Part shown: piece by piece, positions 14,970 to 25,099 of the stretch | How the letters are laid out: every line of letters starts with the position of its first letter | How positions within the stretch are numbered: position 1 is the stretch's first letter | NCBI GenBank assembly: GCA_963082875.1 | Contig: CAUJAU010000058.1 | Span: forward strand, 186,001 to 250,000 | Direction: 5' to 3' | Length of the DNA stretch: 64,000 bases | From: Corella eumyota | Lineage: Eukaryota; Chordata; Ascidiacea; Phlebobranchia; Corellidae | The notes under the pieces: model-generated | The model's input: the letters and a program-made list of their open reading frames with translations, nothing else | Database searches by the model: none | What the model was told of the DNA's origin: nothing | Position numbers and translations under genes: made by a program

Positions 14970-15075
14970 TCATCATCATCATCCTCATCATCATCCTCAT
15001 CATCATCCTAATCATCATCCTCATCATCATCCTCATCATCATCCTCATCATCATCATCCTCATCAACCTCCTCCT
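14970..15075 (+). repeat. 12-mer subarray (ATCATCATCCTC)n
   Basis: A run of 12-bp units, three ATC plus one CTC, followed by a CTC-rich stretch and then ATCATCCTCC units. The same cassette order recurs near 17640-17790, 25535-25680, 26040-26180, 26995-27115 and 27490-27620, and in reverse complement near 51600-51710, 54885-54990 and 57715-57835. It is a good marker for aligning composite units. Confidence 0.85.
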
Positions 15076-16330
15076 CCTCCTCCCACTCCTCCTCATCATC
15101 CTCCTTATCATCCTTATCATCATCCTCCTCATCATCCTTCTCATCCTCCTCATCCTTCTCATCCTCCTCATCCTACTCATCCCACTCATCCTCCTCATCC
15201 TCATCCTCATCCACATCATCCTCATCCTCATCCTCAACCTTATTCTCATCCTCATTCTCATCCCCATCCTCATCCACATCATCCTCATCCTCCTCATCCT
15301 CCTCATCCTCCTCATTCTCCTCATCTTCCTCATCCTCCTTATCCCCCTCATCCTCCTTATCCTCTTCATCCTCCTCATCCTCCTCATCCTCCTCATCCTC
15401 CTCACCCTCCTCATCCTCCTAAACCTCTTCATCCTCTTCATCCTCTTCATCCTCCTCATCCTCCTCATCCTCCTAATCTTCCTCATCTTCCTCATCCTTC
15501 TCATCCTCTTCATCCTCCTCATCCTCCTCATCCTCCTTATCCTCCTCATCCTCTTCATCCTTCTCATTCTCCTCATACTCCTCCTCCTCCTCATCCTTCT
15601 CATCATCCTCATCATCCTCATCATCCTCATCATCATCCTTATCATCCTCCTCATTCTCCTCATCCTCCTCATCCTTCTCATCTTCCTCATCCTCTTCATC
15701 CTCCTCAACTTCCTCATCCTTATTCTCATCTTTATCCTTATCCTCATCCTCCTCCTCATCCTCTTCATCCCCCTCATCATCATCATCATCATCCTCCTCA
15801 TCATCCTCCTCATCCTCAACATCCTCCTCATCCTCCTCATCCTCCTCCTCTTCCTCATCATCCTTATCATCTTCCTCATCATCATCCTCATCATCCTCCT
15901 CATTCTCCTCATCCTCCTCATCCTCTTCATCCTCATCTTCCTTCTCATCCTCCTCATCCTCCTCATCCTCTTCATCCTCCTCATCCTCCTTATCCTCTTC
16001 AACTTTCACATCCTCATCCTCATTCTCTTCCTCATCCTTCTCATCCTCCTCATCCTCCTCATCTTCCTCATCCTCCTCATCTTCCTCATCCTCCTCATCC
16101 TCTTCATCCTTCTCATCCTCCTCATCTTCCTCATCTTCCTCATCCTCCTCATCCTCCTCATGCTCCTCATCCTCCTCATCATCCTCATCATCCTCCTCAT
16201 CCTCCTCATCCTTCTCATCTTCCTCATTCTCCTCATTCTCATCATCCTCCTCATCCTCCTCATCCTCCTTATCTTCCTCATCCTCCTCATCCTCCTCATC
16301 CTCCTCATCCTCTTCATCCTCTCCATCTTC

Positions 16331-16389
16331 ACCATCCTCATAATCTCTATCATTATTATCTCCATCATCATCTCCATCATCACTATCTG
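16331..16389 (+). repeat. Terminal ATCTCCATC block closing array I
   Basis: The last ~60 bp of the array changes to ATCTCCATC/ATCATC units and ends in CACTATCTG. This is the reverse-complement type of the GATGGAGAT block that opens each composite unit. The same block closes the arrays at 19291, 23414, 35344, 61753 and 63671, and in reverse complement it opens the purine array at 50441. The join to the spacer (CTATCTGTTTTTCGAGTTAT or near variants) is at the same base each time. Confidence 0.9.
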
Positions 16390-17236
16390 TTTTTCGAGTT
16401 ATATTTTCTTACGCGTAAACCGTACAAAATAATTATTTTAAACTTTGTCAAATAGAGCTTACAATGCGTGGATACAATTGATACAGTTTAAACTTTAAAT
16501 CAATAAAGGTTAAAATTTGCTAACATGTGCTGCTTATTAGTTTTTAATACAACTTGCCAATCGTTAAAAATAGCTAATAGTAATTGTCTGTGCGTAAAAC
16601 TAACATATTACTAATAATTAACTGTTTCCGAGTTTTGTTTTCTTTCGCGTAAAACGCACATAACAATTAATTTAAACGTTGTCAAATATAGCTTACAATG
16701 TGTGGATACGGTTTTCATGGTTTAAAATTAAAATTCACAAAGGTTAAAATTTTATAATATTTGCTGCTTGGGCGTTTTTAATACAACTCGCCAATTGATA
16801 AAAATTGCTAATGTTTATTGTCTATGCGTAAAAACAACAAATTAGCATTAAATAACTGTTTTCAAGTTATGTTTTCTTACGCGTAGACCGTACATTATAA
16901 TTATTTTAAACGTTGTCTACTAGAGCTTACAATGCGTGTTTACGGTTTTTACGGTTTTAAATTAAAATCGACAAAGGTTAAAATTTGCCAACATGTGCTT
17001 CTTATAAGTTTTTAATACAACTTGCCAATTGTTAAAAATATCTAATGTTTATTGTCTGTGCGTAAAACCAACATATTACCAATAATTAACTGTTTCCAAA
17101 CTGTGTTTTCTTACGCGTAGACCGTACATCATGTTTGTTTTAAACGTTGTCAACTAGAGCTTACAATGCGTGGTTACAACTTTTACGGTTTAAAATCAAA
17201 ATCGACAAAAGTTAAAGTTTGCAAATATATGCTAAT
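16390..17236 (+). repeat. AT-rich spacer 1: tandem ~234-bp units
   Basis: Four unit anchors, ACGCGTA or TCGCGTA, lie at 16411, 16645, 16879 and 17113, exactly 234 bp apart; the last unit is truncated. Each unit carries TACGCGTA or a variant, then a CTTACAATGCGTG-like word, then TTTTTAATACAACTTGCCAA or close variants, and TTGTCTGTGCGTAAAAC or variants. The units fall into subtypes in the order alpha (GTGCTGCTTATTAG), beta (TTGCTGCTTGGGCG), gamma (GTGCTTCTTATAAG) and a truncated delta ending TTTGCAAATATATGC. Short self-complementary words (TACGCGTA, AATAATTATT, GTTTAAAC) are frequent. I see no gene, tRNA or rRNA. Function unknown. Confidence 0.95.
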
Positions 17237-17428
17237 GGAGATAATGGAGATGATAAAGATGATGGAGATGATGGAGATAATAGAGATGATGGAGATGATG
17301 GAGATAATGTAGATGATGGAGATGATGGAGATAATGTAGATAATGTAGATGATGAAGATGATGAAGATGATTAAGATGATGTAGATGATGGAAATGATGG
17401 AAATGATTGAGATGATAGACACGGAGAT
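17237..17428 (+). repeat. Purine GATGGAGAT junction block
   Basis: About 190 bp of GATGGAGAT and GATGAAGAT units begins directly after GCAAATATATGCTAAT and ends in GATAGACACGGAGATCC. It is purine-rich on the + strand, so strand composition flips sharply at 17428, where the pyrimidine array starts. Block and following array are imperfect reverse complements, which makes the join the centre of a possible hairpin. The block differs in length and order from the one at 20139 although their upstream spacers are almost identical. Confidence 0.92.
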
Positions 17429-19291
17429 CCTCTTCTTCCTCATCATCCTTCTCATCATCTTCATCATCATCCTCATCATCCTCCTCATCCTCCTCATCCT
17501 CCTCATCCTCCTCATCCTCCTCATCCTCCTCATCCTCCTCATCCTCCTCATCCTCCTCATCCTCCTCATCCTCCTCAACCTCTTCATCCTCCTCATCCTC
17601 ATCCTCATCCACATCATCCTCAACTTTATTCTCATCCTCATCCTCATCATCATCCTCATCATCATCATCATCCTCATCATCATCCTCATCATCATCCTCA
17701 TCATCATCCTCATCATCATCCTCATCATCATCCTCATCATCATCCTCATCATCATCCTCATCATCATCATCCTCATCATCCTCCTCCTCCCCCTCCTCCT
17801 CATCATCCTCCTTATCATCCTTATCATCATCCTCCTCATCATCCTCCTCATCCTCCTCATCCTCCTCATCCTCCTCATCCTACTCATCCTACTCATCCTA
17901 CTCATCCTCCTCATCCTAATCCTCATCCACATCATCCTCATCCTCATCCTCATCCTCATCCTCAACCTTATTCTTATCCTCATTCTCATCCCCATCCTCA
18001 TCCACATCATCCTCATCCTCATCCTCCTCATCCTCCTCATCCTCCTCATCCTCCTCATCCTCCTCATCTTCCTCATCCCCTTCATCCTCCTCATCCTCCT
18101 CATCCTCCTCATCCTCCTCATCCTCTTCATCCTCCTCATCCTCCTCATCCTCCTCATCCTCCTCATCCTCCTCATCCTCCTCATCCTCCTCATCCTCCTC
18201 ATCCTCCTCAACCTCTTCATCCTCTTCATCCTCCTCATCCTCCTCATCCTCCTCGTCCTCCTCAACCTTCTAATCTTCCTCATCTTCCTCATCCTCCTCA
18301 TCCTCTTCATCATCCTCATCCTCCTCATCCTCCTTATCCTCCTCATCCTCCTCATCCTTCTCATCTTCCTCATACTCCTCATCTTCCTCATCCTTCTCAT
18401 CATCCTCATCATCCTCATCATCCTCATCATCATCCTTATCATCCTCCTCATTCTCCTCATCCTCCTCATCCTTCTCATCTTCCTCATCCTCCTCATCCTC
18501 CTCAACCTCCTCATCCTTATTCTCATCTTCATCCTCATCCTCATCCTCCTCCTCATCCTATTCATCCCCCTCATCATCATCATCATCATCCTTATCATCC
18601 TCTTCCTCCTCATCCTCTTCATCCTTCTCATCCTCCTCATCCTCCTTATCATCCTCATCCTCTACATCCTCCTCATCTTTTTCATCCTCCTCATCCTCCT
18701 CATCCTCCTCATCATCCTCATCCTCTTCCTCCTCCTCATCATCCTTATCATCTTCCTCATCATCATCCTCATCATCCTCCTCATTCTCCTCATCCTCCTC
18801 ATCCTCTTCAGCCTCATCTTCCTTCTCATCCTCCTCATCCTCTTCATCCTCCTCATCCTCCTCATTCTCCTCATCCTCCTCATCCTCCTTATCCTCCTCA
18901 ACTTTCTCATCCTCCTCATCCTCATTCTCTTCCTCATCCTCCTCATCCTGCTCATCCTCCTCATCTTCCTCATCCTCCTCATCCTCCTCATCCTCCTCAT
19001 CCTCTTCATCCTTCTCATCCTCCTCATCCTCCTCATCCTCCTCATCCTCCTCATGCTCCTCATCCTCCTCATCATCCTCATCATCCTCCTCATCCTCCTC
19101 ATCCTTCTCATCCTCCTCATCCTCCTCATTCTCATCATCCTCCTCATCCTCCTCATCCTCCTCATCCTCCTTATCTTCCTCATCCTCCTCATCCTCCTCA
19201 TCCTCCTTATCCTCACTATTCTCACCATCTTCACCATCCTCATAATCTCTATCATTATTATCTCCATCATCATCTCCATCATCACTATCTG
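17429..19291 (+). repeat. Pyrimidine array II, 1.9 kb
   Basis: Same family as array I: mainly ATCCTCCTC, with an ATCATCATCCTC 12-mer subarray at about 17640-17775 followed by a CTC-rich stretch. It closes with the ATCTCCATC terminal block (about 19213-19291). Its last several hundred bases resemble the end of array I at an offset of about 2.9 kb, with many unit gains and losses. No gene is supported. Confidence 0.95.
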
Positions 19292-20138
19292 TTTTTCGAG
19301 TTATATTTTCTTACGCGTAAACCGTACAAAATAATTATTTTAAACTTTGTCAAATAGAGCTTACAATGCGTGGATACAATTGATACAGTTTAAACTTTAA
19401 ATCAATAAAGGTTAAAATTTGCTAACATGTGCTGCTTATTAGTTTTTAATACAACTTGCCAATCGTTAAAAATAGCTAATAGTAATTGTCTGTGCGTAAA
19501 ACTAACATATTACTAATAATTAACTGTTTCCGAGTTTTGTTTTCTTTCGCGTAAAACGCACATAACAATTAATTTAAACGTTGTCAAATATAGCTTACAA
19601 TGTGTGGATACGGTTTTCATGGTTTAAAATTAAAATTCACAAAGGTTAAAATTTTATAATATTTGCTGCTTGGGCGTTTTTAATACAACTCGCCAATTGA
19701 TAAAAATTGCTAATGTTTATTGTCTATGCGTAAAAACAACAAATTAGCATTAAATAACTGTTTTCAAGTTATGTTTTCTTACGCGTAGACCGTACATTAT
19801 AATTATTTTAAACGTTGTCTACTAGAGCTTACAATGCGTGTTTACGGTTTTTACGGTTTTAAATTAAAATCGACAAAGGTTAAAATTTGCCAACATGTGC
19901 TTCTTATAAGTTTTTAATACAACTTGCCAATTGTTAAAAATATCTAATGTTTATTGTCTGTGCGTAAAACCAACATATTACCAATAATTAACTGTTTCCA
20001 AACTGTGTTTTCTTACGCGTAGACCGTACATCATGTTTGTTTTAAACGTTGTCAACTAGAGCTTACAATGCGTGTTTACAACTTTTACGGTTTAAAATCA
20101 AAATCGACAAAAGTTAAAGTTTGCAAATATATGCTAAT
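19292..20138 (+). repeat. AT-rich spacer 2, near-identical copy of spacer 1
   Basis: Anchors at 19313, 19547, 19781 and 20015 repeat the 234-bp period and the alpha-beta-gamma-delta order. Read against spacer 1 at a constant offset of 2,902 bp, I see one difference in 847 bp (G at 17173, T at 20075). This marks a recent tandem duplication or conversion of the composite unit. Confidence 0.95.
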
Positions 20139-20348
20139 GGAGATAATGGAGATGATAAAGATGATGGAGATGATGGAGATAATAGAGATGATGGAGATGA
20201 TGGAGATGATGGAGATGATGGAGATGATGTAGATGGTGGAGATGATGGAGATGATGGAGATGAAGTAGATAATGTAGATGATGAAGATGATGAAGATGAT
20301 TAAGATGATGGAAATGATGGAAATGATTGAGATGATAGACACGGAGAT
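20139..20348 (+). repeat. Purine GATGGAGAT junction block
   Basis: About 210 bp of GATGGAGAT units after the fixed spacer end ATGCTAAT, closing in GATAGACACGGAGATCC. It contains more consecutive GATGGAGAT units and one GATGGTGGA variant compared with the block at 17237, and lacks its extra GATGTAGAT units near the end. Confidence 0.92.
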
Positions 20349-23300
20349 CCTCCTCCTCCTCATCATCCTTCTTATCATCCTCATCATCATCGTCATCATC
20401 CTCCTCATCCTCCTCATCCTCTTCATCCTCCTCATCTTCCTTATTCTCCTCATCTTCCTCATCCTCCTCATCCTCCTCATCCTTATCCTTCTCATCATCC
20501 TCATCCCCCTCATCCTCCTCATCCTCCTTATCCTCCTCATCCTCGTCATCCTCCTCATCCTCCTCAACCTCCTCATCTTCCTCATCCTCATCATCATCCT
20601 CATCCTCATCCTCATCATCATCCTCATCCTCCTCATACTCCTCATCCTCCATCTCATCATCCTCCTCATCATCATCCTCATCATCATCCTCATCATCCTC
20701 CTCATCTTCCTCATCCTCCTCATCCTCCTCATCCTCCTCATCCTCCTCATCCTCCTCATCTTCCTCATCCTCCTCATCCTCCTCATCCTCCTCATCCTCC
20801 TCATACTCATCCTTATTCTCATATTCATCCTCATCTTTCTCATCCTCCTCATCCTCCTCATCCTCCTCATCCTCCTCATCCTCCTCATCCTCTTCATTAT
20901 CCTCATCCACCTCATCCTCCTCATCCTCCTCATCCTCTTCATCCTCCTCATCATCCTCATCCTCCTCATCCTCCTTATCTTCCTCATCCTCTTCATCCTC
21001 CTCATCTTTCTCATCCTCCTCATCATCCTCATCATCCTCTTCATCCTCTTCATCCTCCTCATCCTCTTCATCCTCTTCATCTTTTTCATCTTCTTCATCC
21101 TCCTCATCTTCCTCATCCTCCTCAACCTCCTTATCCTCATCATCATCCTTATTCTCATCTTCATCTTCATCCTCCTCATCCTCATCCTCTTCATCCTCCT
21201 TATCATCATCATCATCATCATCATCATCCTCATCATCCTCATTCTCCTCATCCTCCTCATCCTCCTCATCCTCCTCATCCTCCTCATCCTTCTCATGTTC
21301 CTCATCCTCCTCATCATCCTCGTCCTCCTCATCCTCCTCATCTTTTTCATCCTCTTCATCCTCCTCATCCCCCTAATCCTCATCCTCATCCTCATCCTTA
21401 TTCTCATCTTCATCCTCATCCTCATCCTCATCCTCCTCATCCGCTTCATCCTCCTTATCATCATCATCCTCCTAATCCTCATCCTCATCCTCCTCATCCT
21501 CCTCATCCTCCTCATTCTTCTCATCTTCCTCATCCTCCTCATCATCCTCATCCTCCTCATCCTCCTCATCCTTTTCATCCTCCTCATCCCCCTCATCCTC
21601 CTCATCCTCCTCATCCTTTTAATCTTCTTCATCCTCCTTATCTTCCTCATCCTCCTCATCCTCCTCATTTTCCTCATCCTCCTCATCATCCTCATCCTCT
21701 TCATCCCTTTCATCCTTCTCATCCTCCTCATTCTCCTCATCCTCCTCATCCTCCTCATCCTCCTCATCTTCTTTATTTTCCTCATCCTCCTCATCTTCCT
21801 CATCCTCCTCATCCTCCTCATCTTTTTCATCCTCTTCATCCTCCTCATCCCCCTAATCCTCATCCTCATCCTCATCCTTATTCTCATCTTCATCCTCATC
21901 CTCATCCTCATCCTCCTCATCCGCTTCATCCTCCTTATCATCATCATCCTCCTAATCCTCATCCTCATCCTCCTCATCCTCCTCATCCTCCTCATCCTCC
22001 TCATTCTTCTCATCTTCCTCATCCTTCTCATCATCCTCATCCTCCTCATCCTCCTCATCCTTTTCATCCTCCTCATCCCCCTCATCCTCCTCATCCTCCT
22101 CATCCTTTTAATCTTCTTCATCCTCCTTATCTTCCTCATCCTCCTCATCCTCCTCATTTTCCTCATCCTCCTTATCATCCTCATCCTCTTCATCCCTTTC
22201 ATCCTTCTCATCCTCCTCATTCTCCTCATCCTCCTCATCCTCCTCATCCTCCTCATCTTCTTTATTTTCCTCATCCTCCTCATCTTCCTCATCCTCCTCA
22301 TCCTCCTCATCCTCTTCATCCTCCTCATCTTCTTCGTCCTCTTCATCCTCCTCATCTTCTTCATCCTCCTCATTCTTCTCATCCTTTTCATCCTTCTCAT
22401 CCTTCTCATCCTCCTCATCCTCCTCATCTTCGTCATCCTCCTCATCCTTTTCATCCTCCTCATCCTCCTCATCTTCTTTATTTTCCTCATCCTCCTCATC
22501 TTCCTCATCCTCCTCATCCTCTTCATCCTCTTCATCCTCCTCATCTTCTTCGTCCTCTTCATCCTCCTCATCCTCCTCATCCTCCTCATCCTCCTCATCC
22601 TCTTCATCCTCTTTATCCTCCTCATCCTCCTCATCCTCCTCATCTTCTTTATCCTCCTCAACCTCCTCATCTTCATCCTCATCCTCATCCTTATTCTCAT
22701 CTTCATCCTCATCCTCATCTTCCTCATCATCCTCTTCATCCTCCTTATCATCATCATCATCATCATCCTCATCTTCCTCATCCTCCTCATCCTTCTCATC
22801 CTCCTCATTCTTCTCATCATCCTCATCCTCCTCATCCTCCTCATTCTTTTCATCCTCCTCATCCTCCTCATCCTCTTCATCCTCCTCATCTTCCTCATCC
22901 TCCTCATCTTTTTCATCCTTCTCATCCTCCTCATCCTCCTCATCCTCCTCATCCTCCTCATCATCCTCAACCTTCTCATCCTCCTCATCTTTATCCTGAA
23001 CCTCATCCTCATCCTCCTCCTCCTCCTCTTCCTCATCATCCTCCTAATCATCCTCATCATTATCCTCTTCATTCTCCTCATCCTCCTCATCCTCATCAAC
23101 CTCCTTATCTTCCTCATCCTCCTCATCTTCCTCATCCTCCTCATCCTCCTCATCCTCCTCATCCTCCTCATCCTCCTCATCCTCCTCATCCTCCTCATCC
23201 TCCTCATCCTCCTCATCCTCCTCATCCTCCTCATTCTCCTCATCCTCCTCATCCTCCTCATCCTCCTCATCGTCTTCATCCTCCTCATCCTCTTCATCCT

Positions 23301-23414
23301 CTTCATCCTCCTCATCCTCCTCATCTTCTTCATCCTCACCATCCTCACCATCTTCACCATCCTCATCATCTCTATCATTATTATCTCCATCATCATCTCC
23401 ATCATCACTATCTG
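20349..23414 (+). repeat. Pyrimidine array III, 3.1 kb
   Basis: ATCCTCCTC-family array with ATC-rich stretches (for example near 20640-20700 and 21195-21240) and an ATCTCCATC terminal block at about 23338-23414. The region near 23140-23230 is an almost perfect CTCCTCATC run. The triplet phase is maintained throughout. No gene is supported. Confidence 0.95.
21330..22290 (+). repeat. 480-bp tandem duplication inside array III
   Basis: The rare word CCCTAATCC recurs at 21371 and 21851. Long stretches after it match in order, including a CCGCTTCATCC variant and a second CCTAATCC, with a 9-bp gain and other small changes in the right copy. The rare variants are shared and the copy number differs slightly, so the duplication is recent and is already being edited by slippage. 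Confidence 0.85.
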
Positions 23415-24026
23415 TTTTCCGAGTTATATTTTCTTACACGTAAACCGTACAAAATAATTATTTTAAACTTTGTCAAATAGAGCTTATAATGCGTGGATAC
23501 AATTGATACGGTTTAAACTTTAAATCGATAAAGGTTAAAATTTGCTAACATGTGCTGCTTATTAGTTTTTAATACAACTTGCCAGTCGTTAAAAATAGCT
23601 AATGGTAATTGTCTGTGCGTAATACCAACATATTAGAAATAATTAACTGTTTTCGAGTTATGTTTTCTTTCGCGTAGAACGCACATAACAATTAATTTAA
23701 ACGTTGTCAAATATAGATTACAATGTGTGAAAACGGTTTTCATGGTTTAAAATTAAATCCACAAAGGTTAAAATTTGTTAACATTTGCTGCTTGGGCGTT
23801 TTTAATACAACTCGCCAATTGTTAAAAATTGCAAATGTTTATTGTCTATGCGTAAAACTAACATATTACCAATAAATAACTGTTTCCGAAATATGTTTTT
23901 TTACGCGTAGACCGTACATCATAATTGTTTTAAACGTTGTCAACTAGAGCTTACAATGCGTGGTTACAGTTTTTACAGTTTAAAATCAAAATCGACAAAA
24001 GTTAAAGTTTGCAAATATATGCTAAT
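23415..24026 (+). repeat. AT-rich spacer 3, short three-unit form
   Basis: Anchors at 23436 (ACACGTA variant), 23670 and 23903 give periods of 234 and 233 bp. The order is alpha, beta, truncated delta; the gamma unit of spacers 1 and 2 is absent. The alpha unit has the GCTAATGGTAATTG and GCGTAATACCAAC variants shared with the spacers at 35345 and, inverted, at 50180-50440. Confidence 0.93.
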
Positions 24027-24290
24027 GGGGATGATGAAGATGATAAAGATGATGGAGATAATAGAGATGATAGAGATAATGGAGATGATAGAGATTATGG
24101 AGATGATGGAGATGATGGAGATGATGTAGATAATGTAGATGATGAAGATGGTGATGATGATTAAGATGATGGAAATGATGGAAATAATTGAGATGATAGA
24201 CACGGAGATGGAGATGATGGATATGGAGATGATGGAGATAGAGATGAAGATGAAAATGGAGATGGGTATTAAGATGGATATATAGAAATC
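24027..24290 (+). repeat. Long-form GAT junction block
   Basis: GATGGAGAT-type purine block in which GATAGACACGGAGAT does not run into CCTC. It continues as GGAGATGATGGATATGG and GATGAAGATGAAAATGG words for about 85 bp, then turns over to ATTATTATTATCATCACC at about 24290. The same long form is found at 35956-36218 and nowhere else in the window. Confidence 0.9.
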
Positions 24291-25099
24291 ATTATTATTA
24301 TTATCATCACCATCATCACCATTATCACCATCATCACCATCATCATCATCGTCATCATTATCATTATCATCATTCTCATCATCCTCATCATCCTCATCAT
24401 CCTCATCATCCTCATTATCATCATCATCATCCTCATCATCCTCATCATCCTCATCATCCTCATTATCCTCATCCTCCTCATCCTCCTTATCCTCCTCATG
24501 CTCCTCATCCTCCTCATCCCCCTCATCATCCTCATCATCCTCCTCATCCTCCTCATCATTCTCATCCTCCTCATCCTCCTCATTCTCCTCCTCTTCATCA
24601 TCCTTCTCATCATCCTCATCATCATCGTCATCATCCTCCTCATCCTCCTCATCTTCCTCATCCTCCTCATCCTCCTTATCTTCCTCATATTCCTCATCCT
24701 CCTCATCCTCCTCATCCTCCTCATCCTTATCCTTCTCATCCTCCTCATCCTCCTCATCCTCCTCATCCTCTTCAACTTCCTCATCCTCCTTATCCTCCTC
24801 AACCTCCACATCGTCCTCATCCTCCTCATCCTCATCATCATCCTCATCATCATTCTCATCATCATCATCATCCTCATCCTCCTCATACTCCTCATCTTCC
24901 TCATCCTCCTTCTCATCATCCTCCTCATCGTCCTCATCATCATCCTCATCATCCTCCTCATCTTCCTCATCTTCCTCATCCTCCTCATCCTCCTCATCCT
25001 CCTCATCCTCCTCATCCTCCTCATCCTCTTCATCCTCTTCATTTTCCTCATCCTCCTCATCCTCCTCATCCTCCTCATCCTCCTCAACCTCCTCATCCT

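Larger units (their letters stand above)
23..16389 (+). repeat. Pyrimidine minisatellite array I, ATCCTCCTC-based, 16.4 kb
   Basis: This is a continuous tract of C/T-rich triplets. The dominant period is the 9-mer ATC CTC CTC, with local 6-mer (ATCCTC) and 12-mer (ATCATCATCCTC) variants and scattered substitutions such as TTC, CTT and ATT. On the opposite strand it reads GAG GAG GAT. The triplet phase is unbroken from 23 to about 11327, where one base is missing (CCTTTTACCC in place of CCTTTTCACCC), and the new phase then holds to 16389. So only one net phase change is visible in 16.4 kb. There is no gene: the long open frames are Ile-Leu-Leu or Arg-Arg-Met repeats forced by the period. Internal higher-order repeats are listed separately. 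Confidence 0.96.

Noticed and set aside
16390-17236. Spacers as a CRISPR array
   Set aside because: The whole 234-bp unit repeats. There are no short direct repeats separated by unique spacers and no cas genes.
16390-17236. Spacers as long terminal repeats of a retroelement
   Set aside because: No TG...CA ends, primer-binding site, polypurine tract or internal coding region. Units are head-to-tail tandem copies rather than a flanking pair.
16390-17236. tRNA, 5S rRNA or small RNA genes hidden in the AT-rich spacers
   Set aside because: No cloverleaf with A and B boxes and no recognisable 5S sequence was seen in any unit on either strand.
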